Positions 34,058 through 45,192 of a DNA stretch of 64,000 nt are shown here, one piece after another (the stretch's first letter is position 1; each line of letters begins with the position of its first letter). The notes beneath the pieces were generated by a model that saw only the letters and a list, made by a program, of their open reading frames with translations, had not been told where the DNA came from and did no database searches. The position numbers were made by a program, and so were the translations under genes. This DNA is from Eucommia ulmoides (taxonomy: Eukaryota > Streptophyta > Magnoliopsida > Garryales > Eucommiaceae). Where the stretch lies: contig CM028326.1 of the NCBI GenBank assembly GCA_016647705.1, forward strand, positions 19,219,401-19,283,400, read 5' to 3'.

Positions 34058-34547
34058 AATTGTTATCCGTGGGATGACCGTAAACCAGTTAAAAATCATA
34101 CTACTTGTTCGAGTTTGTCGCTTTTCCCCAATTCTGCAAGGGCTGGGGACACTTGACCAACTTCTTATCTCATATCTGCATCATGATTGTTCCTAATTGG
34201 GCATTGAGGGGTATGAATTTTGTGAAGCATAAGTAGATCCGTTCCTCTAGGCTTCTTATCAGCTCCACCCCTCTTTATCTCATTTTTTTCTTTTTTTAAC
34301 CGGGAGTCATCTTGACCGGGTTTGTTGTAGCTTGGCTCCTCAGACTTTCTTTCCTCGTTAAGGTCTTCTTCATCTTCATCTCAGGCCCAGTATACATCTT
34401 CTGCCACAATGAACTCGGTGAACAACGCAAAGGTACCCCCCCAAGTCTTTGCCATGTCGTATAGTAATGAACATTTCTTTACCCCTGCCATTAGAGATGA
34501 TACTTCCATTTCATCATTCAGTTCCTCTACTTGATCTAACTCATGGA
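34058..34547 (-). pseudogene. Tat-like gypsy gag, central part to zinc finger, broken
   Basis: On the minus strand the gag reads, through shifts, SLMAGVKKCSLLYDMAK, FTEFIVAEDVYWA, a Lys/Arg/Glu-rich stretch, TPLNAQLGTIMMQI, KKLVKCPQPLQNWGKATNSNK and YGHPTDN at 34058-34090. The TPLN....I......L..P...... order followed by GH.TD is standard for Tat-lineage gag. The zinc-finger remainder is on the far side of the tandem array. The right end is the solo LTR at 34553. Confidence 0.7.
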
Positions 34548-34552
34548 AAAAC

Positions 34553-37219
34553 TGTTACCCCCCACCCCGGACACCCGTCACCTATGGGGCCGGCGTGATG
34601 TCGACACGACATCCTCTTAGGGACAAACCAACTAGAAAACGACAATAGACAATTATAATTATACAATCACCAAAATCAGGCTATAAACATTTTCTCTAAC
34701 TAGGGACACACCCGTTCCTGAATTTTTAATAACAAAAAAATAAAAATAAAAAAAATAAAAACAACAATGAACCTCTCCTAGGTTCGCCTCAGGCAGGATC
34801 TCCCAAAAATACTCCCTCGCTATACCAATGCCGGACTCCACCCAGTGCCAGTAAGGGACTGACACCTAGCTATTTCACCTGCGAGTGTACTGCCTTCTTA
34901 ATAAAAATATTTTTTACATAATAATACATTTTAAATAATACATCATTTAAATATGGATCAAGCATAAGTATCTAGATGTCACATAGCGTGTAAAAGTCTT
35001 CATAATATATGTAGTGAAAATAAAGCAATATATATATAAGTTCCATTTCAAAACTATCTAGTATAAATATCATACTGATCATCACAATAAATAATAAATC
35101 ACCCAGTATAAATAAACATCACATCTCAAACCACCACTCCACCACAACACACACTGGCTAGCCATAGTGATCATTTTAACCTCACGATCGGGAGTTGCAA
35201 CGGTACCGTAACATTCGTAGAAATGCCTTCTTACGAAATATCCACACCCCTTTTGGGGAGAAATATAATTCACACCTCTTACGGGGAGAAACATAATCCA
35301 CACCCCTTACGGGGAGAAATATAATCCACTCCTATCTAACGAAAATTATTTTTAAGCCTTCTTTTAGAAACCAACACAATTCCAAAAACCTGCTTGATCC
35401 ATATCATTTATGAAATCATACAGTGTAAGTAAACACATATGTCATCATATATATATACAGAAAATAGTTTAGCAAGAAGACAGTACACTCATCTCGCTTC
35501 TTGTGCTACAATAACAGCACCGTCCAAAGCCTACCAGGATGCTGGCGTTTGCGAACCTAGTAATGATAGGGCCTAAATTAATATTTTATGCAAAATAATC
35601 AAATCGTGCAATGCAGACCCTAAGTTCCGAAATTTTCCATTTCCCACATTTTACTTATGAAAATTACTGTTTCGGGTAATTTTTATTTCATTAAAATAAT
35701 TGCATAAAATTTAGTAATACACACGGTCCCAATTTATCATTCCGATTTCGAAATTTTGATGTTAGAATTCAATTCAATAAACTGAAATAAACTTAACGGA
35801 AAACGTTACTCATTCCGAATTGTTCACGGGCCGTGAAATAGGTTGTTAATTTTTTTGGGGGTGGTTTGCGCAATTTTTTTTTTTTTTTTTTTTTTCTTTC
35901 CCTTCTTTTTTTTTTTTTTTTTTTTTTTTCCTGTTTCTGTTTTCTGTTTGTGCTCCGTCGCCGACACCATCACCGGCCGACCAGCCCCCCTGCCGGTGAT
36001 GCACCAGCTACCATAACCGTTTCCAGCAACACACCCATGCACACACATACACACACTGATCAACACACTACACACATACCTACACTGTCCTTCACTCCCG
36101 TCACCGGCCGAACTGGGTAAAACACACACACAGGCATAACACTGAACCGGAACGCCCACACACACGATTGTCAAGGGTCGACGGACGACGACCCAAACAA
36201 CACTCCAGCATACCCACCTTCTACCGTATTGAACAAAAACAGAGGACGCCACAAGCATGCACCGCCGTAGTGATGACACACACCGTCGGCCACGCCGTGG
36301 CGACGATCGCTCATGTATGCAGTCGAGGCAACACACACATACACACGCTACATGAAACAAGAATCGGAACACATACACTCCATCGAAACGCTACCGTCGG
36401 ACGAAACCGAAACCCACCGGCGATCCTATCGCCGATCACATACGCATGCATGCACACACCTACTAGAATGATTAACTAAATATGTATAAGTACTCACCAG
36501 ATCAAAGATCCTCGACAAGCTGAACAACTGAACCCAACGTTCGCTCACCGGCGATGCACCCGTCACGCCGTCGACGACCCACCCCACCGACCGAACCACT
36601 TCCGCTCTCCCCTGAAACTGACGAAAACACCTCCATGATCATGCATACGAGCAATAGACATGACCACCCTGCCGAAGGAACACCGACTCAAGGAAGTCCA
36701 ATCACTTCTTTTGTGCTCCGGTCCTCTCTCTCTCTCTCTAGAATTTTTTCTAATTTCAAACTTAATGGGGGTTGTTTGATCAATGTACACGCACAAATAT
36801 GTATATATCGCATGGATTAAGTGGTGGAAAATGCTCCTAGCCTGCCACGTTGCCTTTCTGTTCTTCTCCCTTCCGGCGGTCTCACATGCACGGCGTCTGC
36901 GTGTGTATATATATATATATGTTTAAAAAAAAATTGTTAAATTACTCTTTTCCCCCTCTAATTCCTTAAAGTATTCTTTTTTAGTTCAATTTAACATTTA
37001 TAAGTTTCTGAAATTGTAATTTGATCCCTAACATTTTCAATTTTTGATTTCTAATTAGCAATTCGCATCCCAAGTTGAGAGTAATGTTTTTAAATTTACA
37101 AATTTGACCCCCCCAAGTTTTGATTTGAGTTCTTAATCAATAAAAAATTTTACCTAAAATTTTCTAATGCTCTAAAATGCAACTATTTATGACGTACGTT
37201 TTACGATTTAGGTTTTACA
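34553..37219. mobile_element. Solo LTR, 2.67 kb, perfect AAAAC target duplication
   Basis: It begins TGTTACCCCCCACCCCGG and ends TTTAGGTTTTACA, flanked by AAAAC at 34548-34552 and 37220-37224. The gag reading frame of the host gypsy element continues across it. Inside are A/T-rich sequence, two long T-runs (about 35874-35895 and 35906-35929), a GC-richer stretch with many CACA words (36000-36460) and (TA)n near 36905-36920. ORFs there on both strands are low-complexity and not supported as genes. Orientation cannot be fixed without an internal region. Confidence 0.85.
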
Positions 37220-37224
37220 AAAAC

Positions 37225-38230
37225 CTTGAGGAAAGCTTCCAAACTCTTGCCTTACTTTTACCTTGTTAACATAAGATGTTACGCGTTTTTAACCCGTCGC
37301 TTATTGCTTTACGAACCTGTATGTAAAGGTAATGTTAAAATATTTTCAAATGAATAAAAAATACTCGACTTCAATGCCTTATACCATTTCCTGGTCATCT
37401 GGCCAAGGTCACTTGAAATGCTTGGCACTTTGTCGTGTTTGACGCTCTGCGTAGATCCATGTGAGCATGGTAAGTGTCGAGGTGCTTTACCTACTCGGAG
37501 TAACCTTGATACATCTCGATCGACGGTGGGAGTTTGAAGTTTGCTGAAAGTTTCTTGCGTAATACCCAAGCAGTAAATGACGAAATATTTCTCTTCATGA
37601 TCTCGTAGATGTTGGGCTCATTCTTTCCAATTTGCCCATGTTTCTAGTGAATGGTGTTAACATGCTCCCATAGGTCTTGATCGACTTGTCAGTAAGGGTT
37701 GAATTCTTAGCCAAAATATCGAGGAAGCTTTCATAGAGAGTGAAGGAACATTCCAAGACACGTCAAGAGTATTGCCTACTGCTCGAGTAAGGTGTGTTTC
37801 GTTTCTCAGAGCGGGCGCTTTGTTGCTTCCATCTTTCATTTGTGTCAATAACGCATGCCAAACGTAAGTGCACAATAGGTGTTCTTTCTAACAATAGGAC
37901 ATCGGGATCGCTTCAGTTATTCTGAATTCCTCGACAAAATTTATGTATTTCTCTCTGTATTATCTCCAATACTTAATAAAGATTATGTTGATCTCGATGA
38001 TACTCATATTCTTAGCATTGTTCTCACTGTATTCTTTGCCTTTCGCCGACGATCACTGGTGCTTTACTATGTGGGACCACATACCTTTGCAGAACAGGTG
38101 GTGGTGGGGGCAACTAGTTTCAACCAGACTGTCTAACCAGACATTGAACATTCTGAGATAGATCACGAATCTCCCTCATCAGCTCTATGAGGAGTGCAGG
38201 CCATTCCCTAGAGAGGCCAACCTCACGGTC
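37225..38230 (-). pseudogene. Tat-like gypsy gag, N-terminal part, broken
   Basis: The minus strand reads LPPSIEMYQGYSE-stop-VKHL, DTYHAHMDLRRASNTTKC, QAFQVTLAR and ARVWKLSSRF. This matches the gag pattern P.I..Y.G..DP..HL..Y...M.L.GAS....CRAF..TL.G.A..W. Upstream, LIREIRDLSQNVQCLV at about 38130-38190 is probably the N-terminal helix region. Stops and frameshifts are frequent. The gag would have formed the virus-like particle. Confidence 0.65.
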
Positions 38231-38337
38231 ATACATATAAAAATGGTTATCTCTTGCTCTCCTGATCGTTCATTATTATCCCAGACCTCAAAGTAACCAT
38301 AAATGTTGTTAATAGTGATTTGAAAGGCAATTAGTTT

Positions 38338-38357
38338 TTCCCATAGATGGCACCAAT
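38338..38357 (-). other. Primer-binding region of the Tat-like element
   Basis: The minus strand reads ATTGGTGCCATCTATGGGAA, corresponding to the TTTGGCGCCGTCTGTGGGAA sequence found directly after the 5' LTR of many plant Tat-lineage elements. It places the 5' LTR to the right and gag to the left, in agreement with the gag frames. Confidence 0.65.
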
Positions 38358-39020
38358 AAGATAAAGCCTAAAATTGGTTTGTCATATACGATACTTTGGG
38401 ATTAGGAATAATGAGTTTCTTTCAGCTCATATTACTCTCCCAACTCAAGTTCTTGCAAAGTAATGCACCGTGGGAGGGTCTGCCAGCGTTGCACCTCTAG
38501 TATGAGAATTAGTAGACTATTTTGAGAAAATTTTGACAGAGTATGGACTAAGAAAATGTGTACATACCTGGATAGATGGTATTTGTAGACGAGGAAAGGC
38601 TTGTTTGACAAGTCTTCCCCACATCTTGACCTATCACTATTAATGTGGCAACAATAACATGATTAGGAATTAAGGAGCCATTACTTAGAGAATGATAACA
38701 TATCTTTCCACATTAGGCGAAATACATTACAACTATTCTTGAGCCAGAATTGCAGCGGCACCATGTCTTAGGATCATAACTCTAATTGGAGAAAAATACT
38801 GAGGCTGGAGAAACCGCATTCTCTAGTCGGGTTAATGTTGAAGTCATCTTATTTGGGGTGTAGCGTTACTTGGGATGGCGCCCATCCTAGTAGGTATGTT
38901 AGCTGACTTAGGACGTTCCGTAACTCTTCATGCCTGTCGCATGTCTGTGGACAAGTGGCAATGATCTAAATCCTACTTGGATTTCCTCGTATCAAAGTTT
39001 ATAATTATACCTTGGTGATA
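38358..39020 (-). repeat. Probable 5' LTR of the Tat-like element, outer end unclear
   Basis: This non-coding stretch lies immediately outside the primer-binding region. No second copy is in the window (the 3' end of the element is deleted), so its right boundary cannot be fixed by comparison. It has no ORF and no other recognisable feature. Confidence 0.4.
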
Positions 39021-39217
39021 GGTCCTTGTTCATTTTTGTAATATATATAAAAACAAAATGATAAATTATATGAGTTAATAATTCTCAATTTTCTCATTTT
39101 TCTTTACTAATTAAAAATTAAAAATAAATATTAAATAATCTTCTTTCTTTTTAAATCCCTTCCACCAAACAACATTAAAAAAATATATGATTTTAATAAA
39201 ATAAAATAATATGATTT

Positions 39218-39600
39218 TGGGCAAATTACAGTTTTGGTCCTCATATTTGCACACTTTTTTTCATTTGGCCCTCTAATTATTTTTTTTGTCAAAGTGGTCC
39301 TCGTATTTGCAGTTGTTTTTTTAAGTGGCCTTTTCATAAAAAAATAGGCGTTAAATTGTGACGGATTTAAGGTATGTGACTTGCAAATGAAAATTTTAGG
39401 GGTAGAAAAATAATTTTTTTGGGTAAATTACAATTTTGGTCCTAGTATTTGCACCCGTTTTTTCATTTGGCTCTCCAATTTTATTTTATTTTGTCAAAGT
39501 GGTCCTCGTATTTGCAACCCTTTTTTTAAGTGGCCCTTCCATAAAAAATAGGCGTTAATTATAACAAATTTGTGGAATATGACTTGTATATGCAACCGAA
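39218..39600 (+). repeat. Tandem pair of ~200-bp repeats
   Basis: Two adjacent copies start GGGCAAATTACAGTTTTGGT (39219) and GGGTAAATTACAATTTTGGT (39421). Both continue with CATTTGGC.CTC.AAT, TTTGTCAAAGTGGTCCTCGT and AAAAATAGGCGTTAA. The GGGTAAATTACA..TTGGTCC wording is common in dispersed small plant repeats. Nothing coding is seen. Confidence 0.8.
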
Positions 39601-39870
39601 CCCTTACATGGATTGCCTACATATCTCGAATTAGAATTAGGTCATCAAGTGGTTCGTTTTGGTTAGGGTAGAAGATATGGTCTATTATTAGAGATATGAC
39701 CGAACCCTTATGGGTTGCCTATGTACTTTGGGTGGTTACCAAAGATCAGGTCGAATGTAGTTCATTTTTGTTAAGTTGAAAATTGGGTTCATTATTAAAG
39801 GTGTGACCAAACCCTTATGGGTTGCCTATGTACTTCAGGTGGTTACCAAAAATCAAGTCGGGCGTAGTTC
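39594..39870 (+). repeat. Three copies of a ~105-bp repeat (ACCGAACCCTTATGGGTTGCC)
   Basis: Copies start near 39595, 39698 and 39806. Each holds AACCCTTA.(T/G)G(A/G)TTGCCTA followed by a GTGGTTACCAAA-type block. The array is imperfect. It lies at the left side of a stretch (39600-42255) that has no coding sequence. Confidence 0.7.
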
Positions 39871-40002
39871 AGTCCAGTTATGTTTGAAAAGGCTAGGTTA
39901 TTTTTCGTTAAAAATTTGGTTTGTTTTAGTTAATGAATGGTTTGTTTTAGTTAATTTCAGTTGATTATTAGTTAGTTTTGGTTGATTATCAGTTAGTCTT
40001 GG

Positions 40003-40190
40003 TTGTGAACAACCTGAATCACAACCTTAATTAACTATTTATTAACAATTTTTAGAATTGTGAACAACCTAAATCACAACCCGAATTAAGTTTATTAACA
40101 GTTTTTAGAGTTGTAAACAACCTGAATCACAACCCTAACATAGTTTATTAATAGCTTTTGGAGTTGTGAACAACCTGAATCACAACCCTA
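40003..40190 (+). repeat. Minisatellite: four copies of GTGAACAACCTGAATCACAACC
   Basis: Units of about 60 bases each consist of a GTGAACAACCTGAATCACAA block followed by an A/T-rich part with TTTATTAA.AG.TTTT. Four consecutive copies are recognisable. No function is visible. Confidence 0.8.
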
Positions 40191-40424
40191 ATATATACAT
40201 AACAACCCTTTGATTTTGTCAAAAACCGTAAACAAACTCCTTTGTTTTGGTTAGTTTAGCGTTAATGTGTGAGTTGTTAGTTAAAAGCGAAAAGAAATAC
40301 CATATATTTGTGCCAGTCCTACTTGTAACTAAGGAAAACGGAAAGGTTTTTGAAGAAGAATCACACATATCCCTGAAGGAATAAAGGCTCTCATTTTATC
40401 CCGAATTCTTAGCCACAAGGGTCT

Positions 40425-40428
<4 letters not shown>

Positions 40429-40455
<27 letters not shown>

Positions 40456-40456
40456 G
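40429..40456. repeat. (AT)n microsatellite
   Basis: A run of alternating A and T, about 28 bases long, follows TCTACCGAT. Confidence 0.9.
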
Positions 40457-40847
40457 GTGTTTTGTTTAGTTAAAAAGAAAAGAAATACGATGTTCTTGGG
40501 GGAATCGTATAGCCCATGCACAACTCATGGTGTGATAGAAGTTTTGTTTGAATCCTCACATGTTCTTAACATGTTCTTGGATAATTTGATATTTTTGAAT
40601 GTCTTTGAATGTTCTTGATATGCTTGAAGTGGTTTTGTATGATTTGACCTTAGTTTGGTTGTTATAGTTAAAATTAGGTGTTTGTTTGATATTCTTGACA
40701 AAATCAAAAGCTTGTTTGGTTGTTTTATGGGTTTATGTGTTATGTACATGAAAGTAAAGTGTGTTATCTAATTATCCTACTATATACAAGCAATATGCAC
40801 AAGATTAACCAAAGATCATAGGGTGTTTTATAGAAACATACCTACTT

Positions 40848-41080
40848 AGGGGATGTGGTATTCCCTAAGTGTTTACCTCATTCTCCTCCTTGATCTTCTT
40901 GGTCGGTGGTTGTCGATTCCTCGAGTTCTTAGCCAAGAACCCAAGAACACCCTACTTAGGGGATGTGGTCATCCTTGAGTAGCTAGTCTCCCTTCCTCCT
41001 TAACCCTCTTTGGTTGGTGTTCATCGGTGATCGTTGATCCTTAGAGTTCTTATTTGAAGAACTTCAAGAACACCTTCTAC
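40848..41080 (+). repeat. Two copies of a ~115-bp repeat with CCTACTTAGGGGATGTGGT
   Basis: The first copy starts CCTACTTAGGGGATGTGGTA (40851) and the second CCTACTTAGGGGATGTGGTC (40951). Both run through CTCCTCCTT, TTGGT.GGTG and GAGTTCTTA to AAGAACACC. Confidence 0.75.
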
Positions 41081-41207
41081 GATAGGATTTCGGTAGAATA
41101 ACGACGTGTTATTTGAGAAATATACTTGAAAAGCCTAGGACCCGAGAGAGTTGATTGAGTTTAGAGAGAAAAGTTAGGCCTTCAAGACTTACAAAAATGA
41201 GAGGGGT

Positions 41208-41224
41208 AGCCTTGTATTTATAGA
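41208..41224 (-). promoter_or_regulatory. TATA-box-like promoter core on the minus strand
   Basis: The minus strand reads GGTCTATAAATACAAGGC, followed by a C/T-rich stretch (CTCTCATTTTTG) and a possible leader. A TATAAATA box with pyrimidine-rich downstream sequence is typical of plant genes and LTR promoters. No gene lies downstream on this strand, so it may be the promoter of an unrecognised LTR covering part of 39.6-42.2 kb. Confidence 0.35.
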
Positions 41225-41360
41225 CCTGGGGGCTTGCGTATTGGCCAATGCGCAAGCTAATCTAGGTTTTTTTGTGGGTAGTGTTTAGCCTAGGGTACTA
41301 CTTATCTTTCTTTGGTTTTGTTTGGCTTGGAAAAAATTTAGGATGGGAAGTGAGATTCTC

Positions 41361-41389
41361 AAAGATTTGGTAATCATTACCAAATCTTT
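41361..41389. repeat. Perfect 14-bp-arm inverted repeat with 1-base loop
   Basis: AAAGATTTGGTAAT, one C, then ATTACCAAATCTTT form a perfect palindrome. A third copy of the arm (AAAGATTTGGTAAT) follows at 41392, and diverged AATCATTAC words continue to 41440. Confidence 0.9.
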
Positions 41390-41449
41390 TCAAAGATTTG
41401 GTAATAATTGATAATCATTACTAATGATTGGAAATCATTACTACTCATT

Positions 41450-42255
41450 TTCTCTTCTCCAATCAAAATCCTTGCACATGGGTGCATTTATGACTTGATG
41501 TGATAGAGTCGGTTCGGTTTAGGGGCTAAGTACTAGTTAGATCCACTATTTTGGTTTGGTCGTTATAAATGCATCCAAGGTTCATTGTGTCTAGTCCTTA
41601 GGTGCCACTTTGCATTTAATGCAAAGTGATGAGTCATGAATTGGAGTGTACTCCTACGGTTGGATTCGGATGAAATCGGGTTAACTTACCTTGTAACCGA
41701 TGGTTGGTTTCTAACTTCCTAGTTAACCCTAAGATATTTTGGTGAAAATATCTACATCCTTTGAACCTAGCCATTCCATGTCATCCCAAACATTTAATAT
41801 TTGATGGTATGTGCATTTAATGCATTGCTTGAAGGCCACTCATCGGGTTTGGTTTTGGTAACGGGTCGTCACGATTCAAGGTTTTCTGTTGGTTATAAGA
41901 TATTTTGCTTAAAATATCTAGATACCTTGAATATGGTATTGAGATGTCATCTCAAGCATTTAATGGTTGATGGAATGGGTATTCAATGCTCATTGATTGC
42001 CTTAAATAAGTGGCAAACTGAATTGGTTTAGTTTCGATAACGGTTGGTTGTACCCTAAGTGTCTTGGTTTTCCTTCCTTAGCCATTTGGTAGGCAACTTC
42101 TAGGAAGGCTCCTTAATCATTATAAGGCTTGATTTGTGAGCCTTAAATGATGTCTAGGCCCTTGATTGCTTGGGCCTATGGTGGTTTGTCAAGACTACTT
42201 GGATTTGGTGTAAATCCAAGTCAAACCCAATCCTTAAATCACCTTATGATTTAGG
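41450..42255. other. Non-coding stretch without recognised features
   Basis: No ORF with recognisable similarity is seen. Two loosely similar halves (around 41600-41790 and 41800-41960) share TGCATTTAATGCA-type words and KATATTTTG...AAAATATCTA. They may be an old duplication. Confidence 0.4.
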
Positions 42256-43224
42256 TGTAACACCCCGAGAAATTCATATTTTTGAAAATATTATATTATA
42301 TAAGTTTAATATTTTGGGATTGTTTTTTAAATTTATGGTATAAATAAAATTTAATAATTTTTGGGGGTTAAATGTTAATTTTAAATTGATTTTTAAAGTT
42401 TTAGGACTATTTTGTTATTTAAATTATACTTTTAAGAGTTTTGGAATGTAATTAATATTTTTATTTTTATTTTAAGAGGAATTTAAATATAAATAATGAT
42501 AAAATAATATAAAATTATTATGCATGCATAATTGCATATATATGAATTAGACAAGTGTCATTATGCATACATAATTGTATATATATAAATTATACACATA
42601 TTTGCTTGGGAGAGATAAAATAAGGTTATCAACTTAAAAGCATATATATGTGTATGTGTGTGTGTGTTAACAAACAAGTGGGAGGATTACATTTTAAATA
42701 TTTTTTTTTGGCGAAAATATAATATTTCTGTTTGAATTTCGACTTCGAATTTCAGGTAGAATTTATGATTCTTTTAATATATGTATTTAATCTCTCCACG
42801 TATTGTGTGGTTTATTTTATTACTATTATAATTGTTATTTTGCATGAGATATTATGATCACGTATTATATAAAAATTATGTGGGAAACATACCTATGTAT
42901 TTATTTGTTGTGTTAACTAGATACACGTATTAGAGGGATTGAAATTATACTGAGTCCTGACTTACAACCCCACAGTTTTGATTGCAAGGGCCAATGAAAA
43001 TGGTGTTGCGAATAAGATTTTATTTAAATTTTTATTTAATTTGTAATAATTTTATTTATTATTTACCATTGTAAAATTGACTCGATAATTCAATAATTAT
43101 AATTATCGCCATTGTTTGTAAAATTTCTCAGGTTTTAATAAAATGAAATATTGGATATTTAGTTTTAGTTTTAATTCTCTTTGGGAAAAATCGCGTGGCG
43201 GCCTTGGGAAACCAGGTCGTTACA
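42256..43224 (+). mobile_element. LTR of the TGTAACACCCCG family, with primer-binding site
   Basis: It begins TGTAACACCCCGAG and ends CCAGGTCGTTACA. It is the same family as the solo LTR at 1448-2366. A primer-binding site follows after three bases, so this is a 5' LTR in plus orientation. No 3' partner is found to the right, so the element is truncated. Confidence 0.8.
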
Positions 43225-43227
43225 AAG

Positions 43228-43239
43228 TGGTATCAGAGC
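43228..43239 (+). other. Primer-binding site (initiator tRNA-Met)
   Basis: TGGTATCAGAGC matches the complement of the plant initiator methionine tRNA 3' end exactly. Confidence 0.9.
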
Positions 43240-44650
43240 GGGTTTTGCGACTACCCTAGACTTCGGTTATGGTACCCATTACTCATAATAAGTGAAGTAA
43301 TACTTAAAAATAATAATTTTCGTATAACTTATTAATTAAAAAAAAAAAAATTGATTCTACTACAATGTACTTGGTTGTTTATTATTTTGATTAATGCAAC
43401 TTATCTATAGTAAGTAAAGTGAGGCAGGGTGAGTGTCGTGTTAGTCGTAGAACATAGGATAAATTATTGAAAGGATCGGTTCAAAAGGTATTTATTGTCT
43501 TCTATATAAATTATCAAATTATATTATCACATTAAATTGAAAAAAAAATTATTGATGAAAATAGACAATTTGATTTGTGTCTGTATTTTTAATCTGGTTT
43601 TTTATTTTCTTTGATTTTGATGTGTTATACGTAAGTTATTTATGTTGATTTTATTTTTTTAACTGTTTGGTTGTATTCTGTTAATGTGTTGATTGTTGAT
43701 TTTTAACTCTTTTTGTATACTGTTTTATTTTTATTATGGGTGTTAAATAATTGATAAATTTTGCTAAGTGGATCAAGTAAAAAAATTTAAGGTGGAAAAT
43801 GAATTTTTATTATCCTGCTATGCCATATTTGTCTCATAAGGAGGACAAGTCCTGCAAGATGTTGTTGGTCCTTACAAGAGGGCGTGTCCTGTATAATGCT
43901 ATGTTGTGACCTGACAAAATGGCAAGTCCTGCAGGTAATTGATTAATGTTGTTGTTGTCGTCGATGATGATTATTATTGTGATATGGTGATTTTTACCAC
44001 GCGTTATTGACTATTAATATAGTAGAGTTGAACATGATATTAACGATGTAATGTGGTGGAGTTGAATATAAAATTGATTATGATAAGTTGTGTTGAAACC
44101 TAACAGAAAGGCAAGTCTTGCAGGTGATAAAAATATGTTATTGGTTTGACAAAAGAAGTTGAATATGGAATTGATTATGATATGTTGTATTGAGACCTAA
44201 CAGGAGGACAAGTCCTGCAAATAGTTGATATGATAACTCCCGATCATGAGGTGAAACGATCATATGGCTAATAATGAAGTATGATATTTTATTATATAAA
44301 AGTGAATTAATCTGTTGATTTAAATTAGATTAGTCTATGATATTTTGTGGAATTTTGATATTTCTCATTGTGGTAACATATGTTAAAAATGAGTTTCGAT
44401 AAAAAATACTTGATTCATAAATTATTTTTGTATTTGGAAGACAATACACCAATAAAATATTCGGATAGATATTGGACCACTACTAGCGATAGGTAGTTGT
44501 TGAGACTTTTGGCGGACTTTATATATTAGTTTTATATATATTTTATGTTAATTTTTACTTTGAACCTAAACGATATTCTAGAAATTTAAGTGGATGAATT
44601 TTATGTAATATTTTATATACACGTCATGTGAGTATTGAATTTTTTAGACG
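43240..44650 (+). other. Coding-free interior of the truncated LTR element
   Basis: No ORF of any retrotransposon protein is recognised. At 43840-44225 there are four or five imperfect repeats of (A/G)CCT.ACA....GGCAAGTCCTGCA. The remainder is A/T-rich. The right end is undefined. Confidence 0.5.
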
Positions 44651-44653
44651 TAT

Positions 44654-45068
44654 TTATGTATTTGAGATGTATTTCGAACTAGCCCAACCAACAACTAGAG
44701 CCGCTAGAACTGCTCGTTTTTTATCAGAAGCTCCTTCTCCTAATGAGAATGCATTTTCTGGTTTGGTCTGGTATGGAATGAACTTATAATCTATAATCTG
44801 ATGATTGAGTCGATTGTGGGGTGGGGGGGGGGGGGGGGGGTTTGTTAAGGCCAAACCTTAGGATACTCAAATTGAATTTTTGAATTGTATTAGCATATCT
44901 TCTATTCTTCAACTCCCTTCACTTCAGCCAAACTCTTGAATGATCTTCGGAAACCATCTGGTGCATATGAATCAGAGGAACAAATAGTTCACAAAGTCCA
45001 ATTCCAGATTTAAATACCTCCTCAAGGAAGATACTTGTCATTGTCAAATGCCATGGTGTGTTTGAAAC
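44654..45068. other. Unidentified coding-like fragments
   Basis: Base composition is more balanced here than in the surroundings. On the plus strand 44665-44790 is open and ends at a stop (ELAQPTTRAARTARFLSEAP then SPNENAFSGL); the minus strand is open across the same bases. At 44932-45010 the plus strand reads LLNDLRKPSGAYESEEQIVH. I do not recognise either peptide. They may be decayed exons of a host gene; no splice structure is evident. A G-run of about 20 bases (44821-44840) separates them. Confidence 0.25.
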
Positions 45069-45071
45069 AAT

Positions 45072-45192
45072 AAAGTATCGTTTGGTTTCATGGAATTGGA
45101 GCGTCGGAATTGGAATTGGAATTGAAAATGAATCCAAGCAAATATCTAAAAATCCACGTGCGCTTATTTCATGCACCGAAACGCTACCTTAG
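45072..45192. mobile_element. Small MITE-like element (~120 bp)
   Basis: The left end AAAGTATCGTTTGGTTTCATGG and the reverse complement of the right end, TAAGGTAGCGTTTCGGTGCATG, are imperfect inverted repeats around a short core with GGAATTGGAATTGG repeats. It is non-coding. Confidence 0.5.

Noticed and set aside
35824-36820. ORFs of 84-184 codons on both strands in a GC-richer block
   Set aside because: Poly-Phe, poly-Lys, Cys/Val and His/Thr-rich low-complexity peptides from homopolymers and CACA repeats within a solo LTR; no recognisable domain and no splice structure.
44654-44854. Chloroplast gene insertion
   Set aside because: The peptide looked organellar at first, but I could not match it to any plastid or mitochondrial protein I know; kept only as an unidentified fragment.
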